In this document: piece after piece, positions 1 through 10,300 of the stretch
Numbering within the stretch: position 1 is the first letter of the stretch
Layout of the letters: the number at the start of each line of letters is the position of its first letter
Virus record (IMG/VR): IMGVR_UViG_3300008108_000179
Coordinates: 1 to 39,275 of that record
Direction: 5' to 3' (one strand)
DNA: 39,275 nucleotides
From: a virus
Program-made: the position numbers and the translations under genes
The notes under the pieces: generated by a model
Database searches by the model: none
Told to the model about the DNA's origin: nothing
The model's input: the letters and a program-made list of their open reading frames with translations, nothing else

Positions 1-3000
1 CCAATCTTCTATTTCTTCTTTAAATCTTCTTGCAGATGTATTTCTACCAACTCTCCAAGTAGATAGTGATATTTCCATACCTCTAATCGTACCTCCACCA
101 GGACTACCAACATTATTTAATATAATTGCAGGTCTAACTCCACCATCAACATAAGTTGTTATTATACCAGAATTACCTCCAGGATTCCAATTTATAGCTC
201 CACTACCCAATTCAATATTATTGCCATTCATAGCAATTTTACCAGTACTAGCTGCTATATCAATAGCAGTTCCACCAGTTGTGCCACTTAATCCTAAAAT
301 TGAATTTGTACCATCACCAACTAAAGTAATCCTGCCTTGCCCTGATAAAATAGGTAAAGCAGAATTTCTTTCTAATTTAATATATCTCGTTTGTGATGTT
401 GCGATTTGAATACCATCATTTGTAAGTTCCGTAACATCAATATTTTTTGAAGCTCCTATTGCTGGTGTGTTTATATAAAAATATACGTTAAACGTATCAC
501 CACCAAAACCACCTCCAGTTAGGTATTGATAACCTTCTACTTCTATAAACCATTTTAGTTCATATTGAGTTGATGCTTCTTCTGGTGCGGTAAAACTAAA
601 ATTACCACTATATCCATTAATTGTGGATGAATATTCACCAACACCACCATTCCAATAAGTACTAGCTATATAACCCGTTGCAACTAAAGAACTATCAGAA
701 ACTTTATATATATGATATCCCCAATATGCGTTTACATATCCTGTTCTGTTATTTGAATAAATAAAATCATAAAAAGATGGATATGTCACAACAGAATCAA
801 AATATGTACCACCCGTAACTGTAAATGTACCAGCAGAAATTTCATATACCTCATTCAAAGTTACACCTGAGGTAAAGTTATCAGAATCAGAAAAAGATAC
901 TGAACTTATATTTAATGTACCTCCTGCTAAATTTGTTAGCGTACCTGCGTTTATTTTTAATTGAGTAACTCCTGCTGTTTTTAACTCAATACCCGGTAAG
1001 TTTGGATTTAAAAATATTCGATTTCCATTATCTTTTAAATTTTGGTTTTCATCAACTTCCCAGTTTCCAATTTCTCCAGCAGTTGCAAATACTTTACCAG
1101 ACATTGTTACATCGGTAACAGAAAGACCTGTGTGTCTTAGTGCAAAGTTAGGTCCAACTAAACTTCCTGTACCATTTGCATCAAGCAATAAAGCCACACC
1201 AGCACTACCCGTTCCAACTTGAACCGAATCTCTAAATATACCACTCGCTCCATTAATATTTCCCCTAAAATATGCATTACCAGATGAATCTACTGCAAAT
1301 CCTTGCGTTCTAATTGAACTTCCAGCTAAATTAATAAAAGTACCAACCGATGAAAAATATGGATGCGAACCTGCTACATAATTTGTAGATTGAATAGCAG
1401 TACCAGCAAACATATTTGCAACAATAACACCAGGTCCAATAAATGTTGTAGCATTACCACTATTAATAGAATTAATAGCTGCCATAGCACCCAATGAACC
1501 ACTTAATGCATTTACAGCTACTGCCGTTTGTACAGCTGCCACACCTATTGATGTTGCCGAACCAGAAGCAACCGAACCACTAACTGCATTTTGCGTTGCT
1601 GCATTACCGCCCGTTACTGTTATATCTCCTGCAATTTCCAATCCACTACCATTCCATTTTAGGTATCTATCTTGTGCGCCATTTACAATAGAGAATCTAC
1701 CAGTAGTACCACCAGACCCAATTGGTTGTTCATAAATTCCTAAGAATATACCCGGTCTAGCATAACCAATAACAGCCTGCCCAGTAGTATAATTTCCACC
1801 GGGATTTAAAGTTGTACCAGCAGTACCAGATGTACCAACCGTTGCATTTTGTCCAATAGCAATATATGGGTCAGTTCTACCACCAGCAATTACAATGTTT
1901 GCAAATGCACCAGTACCATTTACAGTACCAACGTTAATCGTATTCTTAACATAAGATTCTTCAAATATTGCAATCTTAGCTGCTACGAAAAATTCTTCTT
2001 GTCCTAAAAATTCCCAAAAATCAGGTTGTGTATCAGGCTGCTTTGCTCCAATTAAATTAAATCCGCCAGGAGGAGATGCACCAACATAAAATGTGGATGT
2101 TGTTGGATTTACATATGTGTTTGGACCCGAACCACTAACTGCTGCGTAGTAATTTGTAGTACCAGGAACTGCGTTATAAATTACAGCATCTCTACGATTA
2201 TTTGTTGTTTCAACTTGTCCAATATAATCAGTTTGATTACTCCACTCACCTCTCATTACAATACCAGGCCCTACAGCGCCTTCAAATTGAATTGATAAAG
2301 ATTGTGTTTTATATAAAAGTTGTCTTCCTTCACAATTAATTTCATAAACAATTTCTGCTGTTGGATTACTATCAGGATCTGTCCATCCAACAATACCAGG
2401 GAATGTTGCCGGATTGCCCGGAACTAATGAGTTTGGTGCTAATGCACCACCTAAAGTTATATGAGATGATTTTGAATAAATTTCAACTTGACATTGATTT
2501 TTATATCCCCAATTTCCATAAGCATCTCTTTGTGTAGTCCCCCACCCAGTAGGTCTATGTGTTAATTCTTGATTACCTCTATAAACTCTTATTATATTAG
2601 ATGTACTTCCAAATTCTAACTCACCAGAAACTCTATATACAATTGATGAGTTTTCATTTTGCATTTTTACATCATACGGAGCGGGTGGTGTAAACTGAAC
2701 AGATATTGATTGTGTTACAAAATCAATTTGTCTTGCTTTTTCATAATCAACTTTATAAACAATTTGTGCAGAAGTATTAGTTGCCCAGCCATCCCAATCA
2801 TATAAATCACCAATTGTTGCTGGGTTGGATGGTGGAAATTTAGTTTCACCAATTGGAGAACCAACTGCACCAGACATTGTTACGAAGCCCGGTTTTGAAA
2901 ATATTGATGCTGATGAGAACCCTAAATTACCGATAAAATTACCTAAATAATCATAAACTTCTTGAGAAGGTACATAAGATGATGTATTATTTAATTGATT

Positions 3001-6000
3001 AATTCCTTTAAATGTGGTTATTTTTATACCAGTTCCAGTTAAAGTTTTATCCCATAAATCTCCAGTAATTGAGCAGTTTTCATTTGTAGCAGATAATTTG
3101 TAAGCATCTGCTCCAGCTTTTACACCAACTATTGTAAGTGATGATTGTGCTCGTATTGGTGCGGTTGATGCATTATTACCATCCCTAATTCTTACAGTCC
3201 AAGTTGAATTTTCACCCGGCCCAGTAATATCACCACCACCAACTTCTAATGTTGCGTATTTAGAATTTGGAGCATCTTCTCCCACAATACCAGAATAATC
3301 AATATCATCTTTAAAAAACTGAAACCAAACTGCTCCAGTTGTATTTGTTGCTGTTGCTGTTAATGTAATTGGGTCCAATGGAGCCGTTACAACACCATCT
3401 CTATCAAAGTTTACAGTTTCATAAGTTGCTTTTAAATCTACATTTCTAGCGTTTGGTGGCGCAACGTTTTTAGTAAATGTTTGAGTTCTTTGATATATTG
3501 ATGATGTGTATAAATGCCCAGCACCCAATGCAAATGGATATACTTGAATAGTATAAACTGCACTTCCGGATACATAAGGATAATCAAATCTATTGAAATT
3601 TAATGTAGCTGTACTCAATGAAGATGATGATAATGAACCTGTTCTTATATTCCAAATTCCACTATTTCGTGTTTCAACAGAATTTATTCTCCAAGTTCCT
3701 GGTGCTACTGAGCGAGTTGTGAAAGTAAGAAAATCATCACCTTCTTTTACTGTTATTGTAGTATTGGCGTTTGTATAAGTTGAAATATAACCAACTTCAT
3801 CCGCAGGTATCGCAACTGATGTAGGTGATATTACAATTTGAATTGGTGGCGCACCTTCTAAAGTTTTATTATATTGTTGTACAAAACTACCCGTATAAAC
3901 AGAAGATGTATAATATGGTTGTATCTCTAAATTATATGTAACACTTCCACTCAACTGAGTCATATCTGATGCTGGTCCAATTCTTAATGAACCAGTATTA
4001 TCTGCATTAAATCCAATTGGTGAAAGTGAATTTAAAACTGTACCGGGAGTTATAGAACTTCCTGTAATTGATGATTGCGCTACCCAGAAAGTACCCGCTA
4101 CTCTACTTGATGTAAACGAAAGGTATCTTGAACCTTGCTTAATTTTTATATCAGTAATTGATGCAGAATAACTTGTTACTATACCTCTTGAGTTAGCATT
4201 AAGGTTTACTACCGCAGGACTAACTTCATAAATAATTGTTTCATCACCAGGTTTACCTTCTGGTACAATACTAAATACTTTTGTTACGTTTACTGACTCA
4301 GATGAGTATGGTTCTAAATAAGTTGCCGTTACCGTAAGTGTTTTACTTTGTGATAATGGAGAACGTACATATGAACCCAAAGGTAATGATGGTATTATAA
4401 AATTATTATCATCAGTTGCTACAACACTAATATCCGCATTTACACTTGATGTATAATAATACATCCAATATTCAGGAACAAAATCCTTATTAATTGACAT
4501 TGATGGGAATACAAATACTGATGCTGATATTGGATATAAATTTGTACCCCTTCTATAAAATGATGCAGTTGCTGATGCTGATGGTGGTGTAAATGTATTT
4601 GATAATCTTGGATTAATTGTAAATGTATCATTATCATAAACAAATACACCCGCATCCAATCCATCTAACAAATCAGTAAGTGTCAACGTTGTTAAAATAG
4701 AAGCTGAGTAATTTATTGAACTAGATGGTATTAAATAAATTGTTCTCTGACCATCTATTGAATCTCTATTAAATGTAGCGTTGTAATTTAATTCTTTAGA
4801 ACCACTCACACCCGGATAAACTCCTTTTAAAAAACCACTAGCCGATGCTTCACTTAACAAAAGATATTTAGAACCAGACAAAACGTGCATTTGAACCAAA
4901 GAACGACCAGATGGTAATCCTGCTCTTAAATTAATTTCATTAATACCATCTATACGAATTGCCTGTACCTCTAGCGAACCGGATGGGTCATTGTTTCGTA
5001 TTGTTGTTCCTCTATAAGGTCTAATTTCAAAATTCACACCACCTTTACCATCAACAACTCTTGTAATAACAATAGTATCGGTTACACCTTCACATTCTCC
5101 AGTAAATTCAATAAATTGAACAGGTATATCTTCTCTTGAACCTGTAAAGTTTTCTACCGTTAATCTTACCGTATCCAATTCTCTATCTAATAATAGTCCG
5201 GGAAATTGACCAGGCGTATATTGAGATTGTGATAATTCATTATTAAAAAAGTCAAAAGAACGTGATGTAAAGTTTACTGAACCTGTTAAATAACTTTTTA
5301 CAATATCAATGAATATTGTTGTTGGTGGAACTGGATTACCAAATCCAGAACCAGAATCAAATTGAAAATATAATGAAGATGGTATTAGTTGTAAATCTTT
5401 ATTAATTACATTTAAATTACCACCATCAAATGTTTTACTTTCTTCAACAAGAACAGGAATGTAATTATTGTTTATATCATAAAATTGAAATCTAAAATCA
5501 AATGTTTCTCTTGGTAAAGTTCTTGGTATTGGTTGTACAAAAGATATTTCGTTTGGTGAGAATGAACTTTCTTGAGATGCTCTTAAACTCACATCTGATA
5601 AATGCCATCCTAACCCTTTTACTTCAACATATAATTTTGCATTATCAATTTGTTCAGATTGAAAATTAGCTGTTATTTGCGATTTTTGCAATAAACTATT
5701 ATCAGATGTTACTGTTAAAATATTTTGAGATACTCCTGTTGTTACATTATTTGATGTTCTAGAGCCACTTATAAAAAATTTAATATAGTTTGCTTTAGAT
5801 AAATTTTGTGTAAGTCTTGTATTAAAAGTTAAAGTATATTCCGTATTTTGTGTTACATCAATTGATTTGGATGTAAAGAAATTATATGCATTTGCACCAT
5901 TACCATCTAATTTAACCGAATTAAATAAGAATGTTTGATTAAATGATGTTTGTAAATCATTTGATGATGTTATCCAATAATTTTTAAAATTAAATTGGTC

Positions 6001-7047
6001 AAATATACCATAAAATTCTTCGTTCTTTGTAGTGGACTCTAAATCTTTTAATAATTCATTTGATTCTAATTGAATTTCTTGAATGAATTGATAATCCGCT
6101 AAATCGGATTGAGATTTTCTATAAATTTTTACTCTAGCAACATCACCAACAAATGTTTCTAAATCGCTTATTGTAATTTTTGCAAAAGAACCTGTTAAAG
6201 CCGTTTTTAAATTATCAACACCTTCTACATAATTAAAAGATGCTGTATATCTTGTATTATCAAAATCCGATACAACTCCATTTGGAGCATAGGGTGAAGC
6301 TACTCTTAAATTTGTTTTATTTACAACATCATCAGCTAATAATGATACACCTAAATCAGTAAACTCCACATATGTTCCAGCTACAGATCCAGTCCAAGCA
6401 CTATTATCTGTTGTTGTTACTAAATAAGATGTTGGTAAAGTATAATCTGAAAGTTTTGTACCAATTGTAGGAGTTTGTGCAGTTCCTACCGCAAAACCTT
6501 TTTGAATAATAGGTGTTACTATGTTACTAAAAATTGGTTTTACAATTTCGTTAATTGAAATTTCCGGTCTTCTATAAAATCTTACTCTATCTTCGTTTGC
6601 TAATAATCTATTAATTGTAAATTCTCTTTCCCACTTTAGGTTATAAACATTTTTCCATTCTTCTGGTATTTGCTGTAATATTCCATTTTCATCAACATAT
6701 GTTTTTAACTCACCTAAAATTGTAATTTTAGCATTTCCAATTGGAGTATCTTCATAAACATAAACAGCAATTAATTTTGATACACCTTCATAATATTCAG
6801 GTATACCATTACCGGGTTCATAATAAACTGGATTTCCGTTTACATCTAAAATTTCAATTTTAATTTCAGTTGATTCTTTTAAGTGTTCAGAACCCTCTAT
6901 TAAGAATCCATTTTTACCTCCAGTGAAAATATCTTTAAACTCGGTAACTCTAAAATACTTAGAATTTACATCCGTATCAGTAATGTATGTCTGAAATAAA
7001 GTTAAATTTTGTGTTAAAACTTCTGGGTATTTTTTTATTATCGCCAT
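1..7047 (-). CDS. Giant tail fibre / receptor-binding protein (3' end cut by window)
   Basis: An uninterrupted reading frame of 2,349 codons starts at ATG 7047-7045 and is still open at position 1. The N-terminal 200 or so residues are non-repetitive and probably attach to the baseplate. The middle is a chain of Ser/Thr/Gly-rich beta-sandwich-like modules. Two are related at about residues 940-1060 and 1060-1180, and another related pair lies near residues 1395-1450 and 1530-1590. Around residue 1,797 comes Y-L-K-W-N-G-S-G-L-E-I-x-G-D-I-T-V, a motif common in the distal part of phage host-specificity fibres. The last visible residues, T-S-A-R-R-F-K-E-E-I-E-D-W, resemble the start of a peptidase S74 intramolecular chaperone, which trimerises fibres and then cuts itself off. 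That domain lies outside the window, so this part is inference. The product is probably exposed on the virion and sets host range. It is the only gene of its transcription unit visible here. Confidence 0.85.
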   Translation of the reverse strand, partial: MAIIKKYPEVLTQNLTLFQTYITDTDVNSKYFRVTEFKDIFTGGKNGFLIEGSEHLKESTEIKIEILDVNGNPVYYEPGNGIPEYYEGVSKLIAVYVYEDTPIGNAKITILGELKTYVDENGILQQIPEEWKNVYNLKWEREFTINRLLANEDRVRFYRRPEISINEIVKPIFSNIVTPIIQKGFAVGTAQTPTIGTKLSDYTLPTSYLVTTTDNSAWTGSVAGTYVEFTDLGVSLLADDVVNKTNLRVASPYAPNGVVSDFDNTRYTASFNYVEGVDNLKTALTGSFAKITISDLETFVGDVARVKIYRKSQSDLADYQFIQEIQLESNELLKDLESTTKNEEFYGIFDQFNFKNYWITSSNDLQTSFNQTFLFNSVKLDGNGANAYNFFTSKSIDVTQNTEYTLTFNTRLTQNLSKANYIKFFISGSRTSNNVTTGVSQNILTVTSDNSLLQKSQITANFQSEQIDNAKLYVEVKGLGWHLSDVSLRASQESSFSPNEISFVQPIPRTLPRETFDFRFQFYDINNNYIPVLVEESKTFDGGNLNVINKDLQLIPSSLYFQFDSGSGFGNPVPPTTIFIDIVKSYLTGSVNFTSRSFDFFNNELSQSQYTPGQFPGLLLDRELDTVRLTVENFTGSREDIPVQFIEFTGECEGVTDTIVITRVVDGKGGVNFEIRPYRGTTIRNNDPSGSLEVQAIRIDGINEINLRAGLPSGRSLVQMHVLSGSKYLLLSEASASGFLKGVYPGVSGSKELNYNATFNRDSIDGQRTIYLIPSSSINYSASILTTLTLTDLLDGLDAGVFVYDNDTFTINPRLSNTFTPPSASATASFYRRGTNLYPISASVFVFPSMSINKDFVPEYWMYYYTSSVNADISVVATDDNNFIIPSLPLGSYVRSPLSQSKTLTVTATYLEPYSSESVNVTKVFSIVPEGKPGDETIIYEVSPAVVNLNANSRGIVTSYSASITDIKIKQGSRYLSFTSSRVAGTFWVAQSSITGSSITPGTVLNSLSPIGFNADNTGSLRIGPASDMTQLSGSVTYNLEIQPYYTSSVYTGSFVQQYNKTLEGAPPIQIVISPTSVAIPADEVGYISTYTNANTTITVKEGDDFLTFTTRSVAPGTWRINSVETRNSGIWNIRTGSLSSSSLSTATLNFNRFDYPYVSGSAVYTIQVYPFALGAGHLYTSSIYQRTQTFTKNVAPPNARNVDLKATYETVNFDRDGVVTAPLDPITLTATATNTTGAVWFQFFKDDIDYSGIVGEDAPNSKYATLEVGGGDITGPGENSTWTVRIRDGNNASTAPIRAQSSLTIVGVKAGADAYKLSATNENCSITGDLWDKTLTGTGIKITTFKGINQLNNTSSYVPSQEVYDYLGNFIGNLGFSSASIFSKPGFVTMSGAVGSPIGETKFPPSNPATIGDLYDWDGWATNTSAQIVYKVDYEKARQIDFVTQSISVQFTPPAPYDVKMQNENSSIVYRVSGELEFGSTSNIIRVYRGNQELTHRPTGWGTTQRDAYGNWGYKNQCQVEIYSKSSHITLGGALAPNSLVPGNPATFPGIVGWTDPDSNPTAEIVYEINCEGRQLLYKTQSLSIQFEGAVGPGIVMRGEWSNQTDYIGQVETTNNRRDAVIYNAVPGTTNYYAAVSGSGPNTYVNPTTSTFYVGASPPGGFNLIGAKQPDTQPDFWEFLGQEEFFVAAKIAIFEESYVKNTINVGTVNGTGAFANIVIAGGRTDPYIAIGQNATVGTSGTAGTTLNPGGNYTTGQAVIGYARPGIFLGIYEQPIGSGGTTGRFSIVNGAQDRYLKWNGSGLEIAGDITVTGGNAATQNAVSGSVASGSATSIGVAAVQTAVAVNALSGSLGAMAAINSINSGNATTFIGPGVIVANMFAGTAIQSTNYVAGSHPYFSSVGTFINLAGSSIRTQGFAVDSSGNAYFRGNINGASGIFRDSVQVGTGSAGVALLLDANGTGSLVGPNFALRHTGLSVTDVTMSGKVFATAGEIGNWEVDENQNLKDNGNRIFLNPNLPGIELKTAGVTQLKINAGTLTNLAGGTLNISSVSFSDSDNFTSGVTLNEVYEISAGTFTVTGGTYFDSVVTYPSFYDFIYSNNRTGYVNAYWGYHIYKVSDSSLVATGYIASTYWNGGVGEYSSTINGYSGNFSFTAPEEASTQYELKWFIEVEGYQYLTGGGFGGDTFNVYFYINTPAIGASKNIDVTELTNDGIQIATSQTRYIKLERNSALPILSGQGRITLVGDGTNSILGLSGTTGGTAIDIAASTGKIAMNGNNIELGSGAINWNPGGNSGIITTYVDGGVRPAIILNNVGSPGGGTIRGMEISLSTWRVGRNTSARRFKEEIEDW

Positions 7048-7068
7048 TAAGTTATTTGATTATATAAA

Positions 7069-7076
7069 ATAAATAT
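7069..7076 (-). promoter_or_regulatory. Putative phage promoter element (ATATTTAT) for the tail fibre gene
   Basis: The minus strand reads CTCA-ATATTTAT-TTTATATAA, with the octamer ending 22 nt before the tail-fibre ATG. The same octamer precedes eight other minus-strand transcription units in this window. It overlaps by two bases the inverted repeat at 7074-7099, so a repressor bound there could block it. Confidence 0.5.
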
Positions 7077-7099
7077 TGAGATTATTTTTTATCTCAATA
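7074..7099. promoter_or_regulatory. 9-bp inverted repeat between divergent genes, possible operator
   Basis: TATTGAGAT and its exact complement ATCTCAATA flank an 8-nt T-rich spacer, between the divergently transcribed tail-fibre and ribbon-helix-helix genes. It overlaps the fibre promoter element. RHH regulators commonly bind palindromes or short direct repeats near their own promoters, so an operator is plausible. A hairpin in the 5' leader of the plus-strand transcript is an alternative. It is unlikely to be a terminator because no gene ends just before it on either strand. Confidence 0.4.
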
Positions 7100-7114
7100 A
7101 TTATATATAGAATT

Positions 7115-7132
7115 CTAAAGAAAACTAAAGAA
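7115..7132 (+). repeat. Tandem CTAAAGAA repeats just upstream of the RHH gene
   Basis: Two perfect copies of CTAAAGAA, at 7115-7122 and 7125-7132, are spaced exactly 10 nt apart, one turn of the helix. They end 4 nt before the ATG at 7137. They could be a direct-repeat operator for the RHH product, and the second AAAGAA could also help ribosome binding. A TTATATATA stretch at 7101-7109 could be the -10 region of the plus-strand promoter. Confidence 0.35.
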
Positions 7133-7136
7133 CTAT

Positions 7137-7313
7137 ATGAAAAAATACGCAATGATACAAATTGATGCCGAAATACATCAATTATTAAAGGATTTTTGTA
7201 AAGAGAAAGGATATAAAATAAATGGGCTTGTGGAAACCCTTATAAAAGAAAAAGTGGAATCCGTTAAAAAGATTCCACCAAAAAATATATTACCAGTTAA
7301 TTCTAAAACTTAA
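7137..7313 (+). CDS. Small ribbon-helix-helix (RHH) DNA-binding protein
   Basis: ATG 7137 opens a 58-residue frame ending at TAA 7311-7313, the only gene I support on the plus strand. The N-terminus has the RHH pattern: a short beta strand (Y-A-M-I-Q-I-D), a first helix (A-E-I-H-Q-L-L-K-D-F-C-K-E-K-G), a turn, and a second helix (I-N-G-L-V-E-T-L-I-K-E-K). A lysine- and proline-rich tail follows. RHH proteins are dimeric transcription regulators whose strand inserts into the major groove. It lies divergent from the tail fibre gene and its 3' end overlaps the convergent nuclease gene by 11 nt. The upstream inverted and direct repeats are candidate self-binding sites. The fold call comes from pattern only. 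An alternative start at Met6 is possible but would remove part of the strand. Confidence 0.62.
   Translation: MKKYAMIQIDAEIHQLLKDFCKEKGYKINGLVETLIKEKVESVKKIPPKNILPVNSKT
7254..7278 (-). terminator. Intrinsic terminator of the primase-nuclease operon
   Basis: On the minus strand GTGGAATC, a 9-nt loop and GATTCCAC are followed by TTTTTCTTTT, a perfect 8-bp stem with a U-rich tail. It lies 25 nt past the TAG of the nuclease gene. It sits inside the 3' coding part of the convergent RHH gene, so the same bases serve both. Confidence 0.7.
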
Positions 7314-10300
7314 TCTTAGAGAATCCGTGCTCTTTCTTAATCTCAATCAATCCATCCACAATATCTCTCATTTGTTCCAAGTGAGAAATTACCCAAATAA
7401 AATCAAATTGAGTTTTTAGATATTGCATCATCATAAAGAGAGAAGATAAGTTATCTGCATCTAAAGTTCCGAATCCTTCATCTATTACTAAGAAGTTAGG
7501 TCTAGGAAGTCCGCATATGTTAATTAGAGCCACTCTAATCGCTAGTCCCGATATGAACTTCTCCATACCACTACACATCTCTAGAGTCCACTCCTGGTCT
7601 TCATAAACGATTTTAGCATTAATGTTCTTTCCATCCGTATCCATTAAAAGAGAGAAATCCACAACCTGTGCTAAGATATTATTCACTTCGTTCTCAATAA
7701 CCGGCATTGCTTTAGAAATTAATTCATAAGGAACACCATCCTTCTTTACCGCATCTAAGTAGTAAGTGTAAAGGTTACTTTTAGATTCCAATTCCTTAAC
7801 TTCTTCCATTTGTTTCTTTGTAGAATCAATGAAAGCCTGAATAGAACCTATCTTCATTGTAGATGCCGTAATCTTTTTGTTTAATTCCGTAATCTTTTTA
7901 TCAACTTCTTTTTTATCAAACTCTAATAATTTGATTTGGTTGTTTATTTCTATATTCTTTTGGATAGTTGCTTCACTTTCATAGTACTTTGCTATATCAG
8001 CTTCAGTAGTATCTAATTGATTTTGGAGTAACTGCTTTTGAGTTTCCAATGTTCCCAATTCCGCTTCAGCCTTTTCTCTAACCACAACCCCTTTATGATA
8101 TTTGTTACGAAGTTCTACCAACTTAGTCCAAACATCATCTACTTCTGAATATGGTTCAGTACTCTTAATTAACATTTGGTGTGATAAATTAAGAACTTCT
8201 AATTGAGATTCTTGTGTTTTAACAATTTCTTTAGTTGCAATAGCATCCTTAACAAATACATTGTTCATACAAAACTGACAATTTGGGTCATACTCATGTT
8301 GTTCCAAATGTTTAAGTTTCTCTAAATTAGATTCGTATTGAGATTCCAATTTATCTATTTGCGTTTGTATATCTGCTATCTTACCCTTAGCCAAATCCCA
8401 TTCTTTTTTAGCATCATCAATATCCATTCCGTTTACTACTGCATGTTGGTTGATTGATTGGGATACCTCTCCTAATAACTCACCATATTCGTTTATTTTG
8501 CTTCTTTTACTTTCCTTATCAGTTTCATTGGTTTGGATTTTGGATTCAATAGTGCTCTTAGAAACACCCAATGCTTTGATATCTAACTTAGTATCAATTG
8601 GTGTTAGGGATTCCTTTAAATCAGATATTCCGTTTTGAATTCCTTCTTTATCTTTGTTTAAAGTTTTAGATTGGGATTCCAAGTCGGATAACTCTTTTTT
8701 GGTTTCTTTTAAGTCGGTCTCTTTTTGGGCTAATTCAGTCGTAAAATCCGTCCTTTTGAAATTTCTGATTAGTACGGCCACTTCCTTAATCTCATTTGAT
8801 GCAGCCTCATACAGCTTATCAAATATGTCCAATCCCATAAATTGTGCAAGTAAGTCCTTCCTTTCCGATTGTGATTTATCAATGAATAGAGCATTGTTAC
8901 CTTGCAAACTTAGTGCAGTCATAACGAAATCTTCATACCTTCCCACATATCCTTCAATGACTTGGTTTGTATCTCTACGTTCCGTTCCGTTTAAGGATTC
9001 CGTTACCCCATCTACCACTCTCCAAAATTGTACATCTACCTTTACGTTCTTTCCCTTATTAATAGTACGTGCTTCCCTACGGATGAAGTATTGTACACCT
9101 TCTACTTCAAAATCTAATTGGCAATGGAAGTCAGCCTTTCTATTGTTCATAATGTGAGATGCCTTATAGGCTCTACTACACTTATCGAACAGGCAGAATG
9201 ATATTGCGTCAAACAAAGATGATTTACCTGCTGCGTTTGGTGCGAATAATCCCATCAGTCCGTTTACTTTGCTGAAGTTAATTACATTATCTTCACCATA
9301 TGAGAACATATTAGAGAATTCAAATCTTACCGGCTTCCATTTTACGTTTCTTGTCAGTTCATCTAATTCTATCCTTCCGTTTATCTCTTTGTTAAGGGAT
9401 TGTATGCCTTGGATTTCTTCATCAGTCACAAATGGCATCATCCTTCCTATGTAATCCGTTATTAAGGAGTTTTGGTAGGTTATATCCGTAATATCTTCTA
9501 ACTCTAATTGATTATCTCTATCACCGGTCTTTTTCTTTGCCAATGAATCAGTACGAATTGTTGTAAAGTCCTCAACACCATACTTCACTTTGATTTCGGT
9601 GATTGCTTTCTTAGTATCAACCGCATCGGTATTAGAGAATCTTACCCTAAGCCTTGGATACAAAGGTAAATCAGTAACGTCAGGTACAACTCCTCCGATA
9701 ATATCCATAGTGTAGTACCCATAATCATTTTTAATATCAACTTCTTCATATGTTAATGTTTCTAAATCCCAAACTAAGAAACCATGCTTATCTAAAGTTT
9801 CTCCAAAGTTTTGTTGCACCAACGAACCTGCGTAAACACACTTACAACCTTTAGGGGAGATTAGTTCTTGTCTTTTGTGGATATCACCTAACAATGCTAA
9901 ATGGAAACCATCAAACATATCGGTTGTGAAATGACGAGAAGATACAACGTATCCTACATCAGTTTGAGAATGGTCAACAGGTCCGTGGAAAAGTGCAACT
10001 TTTAATCGTGCGGATGAAAGACTGAAATCATCAGCCATTATCCAATTATCTTTATTATCAAAAATACTAAATACTGAAAATGCTACTCCATCTAACCAAA
10101 ATGTTTGTGTATCTTTTAGATAGTGGAAGTTTTCTAAATTCAAAGCCTCTACGATTGGAGTTAATACATCCAAACGGTCAGAGTTATTCATATTACAATC
10201 GTGATTACCAGCGATTAGGATTGTAGGACAGTGTTTTGTACATTCGGTAAACAACCAACTAATCTCTTTCACCAATTCAGGTGACATTTCTAATTTAGCA

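Noticed and set aside
4440-4664. Minus-strand 74-codon frame inside the tail fibre region
   Set aside because: It is out of frame with the continuous 2,349-codon fibre frame and encodes a His/Gln-rich shadow of Asp/Asn/Ser codons.
7074-7099. Inverted repeat as a rho-independent terminator
   Set aside because: It sits between divergent starts, so nothing ends there; an operator or leader hairpin is more sensible.
8654-9157. Plus-strand open frame of 167 codons
   Set aside because: It lies wholly opposite the Mre11-Rad50 coding sequence, whose motifs are intact. The product has no recognisable pattern and there is no upstream signal.
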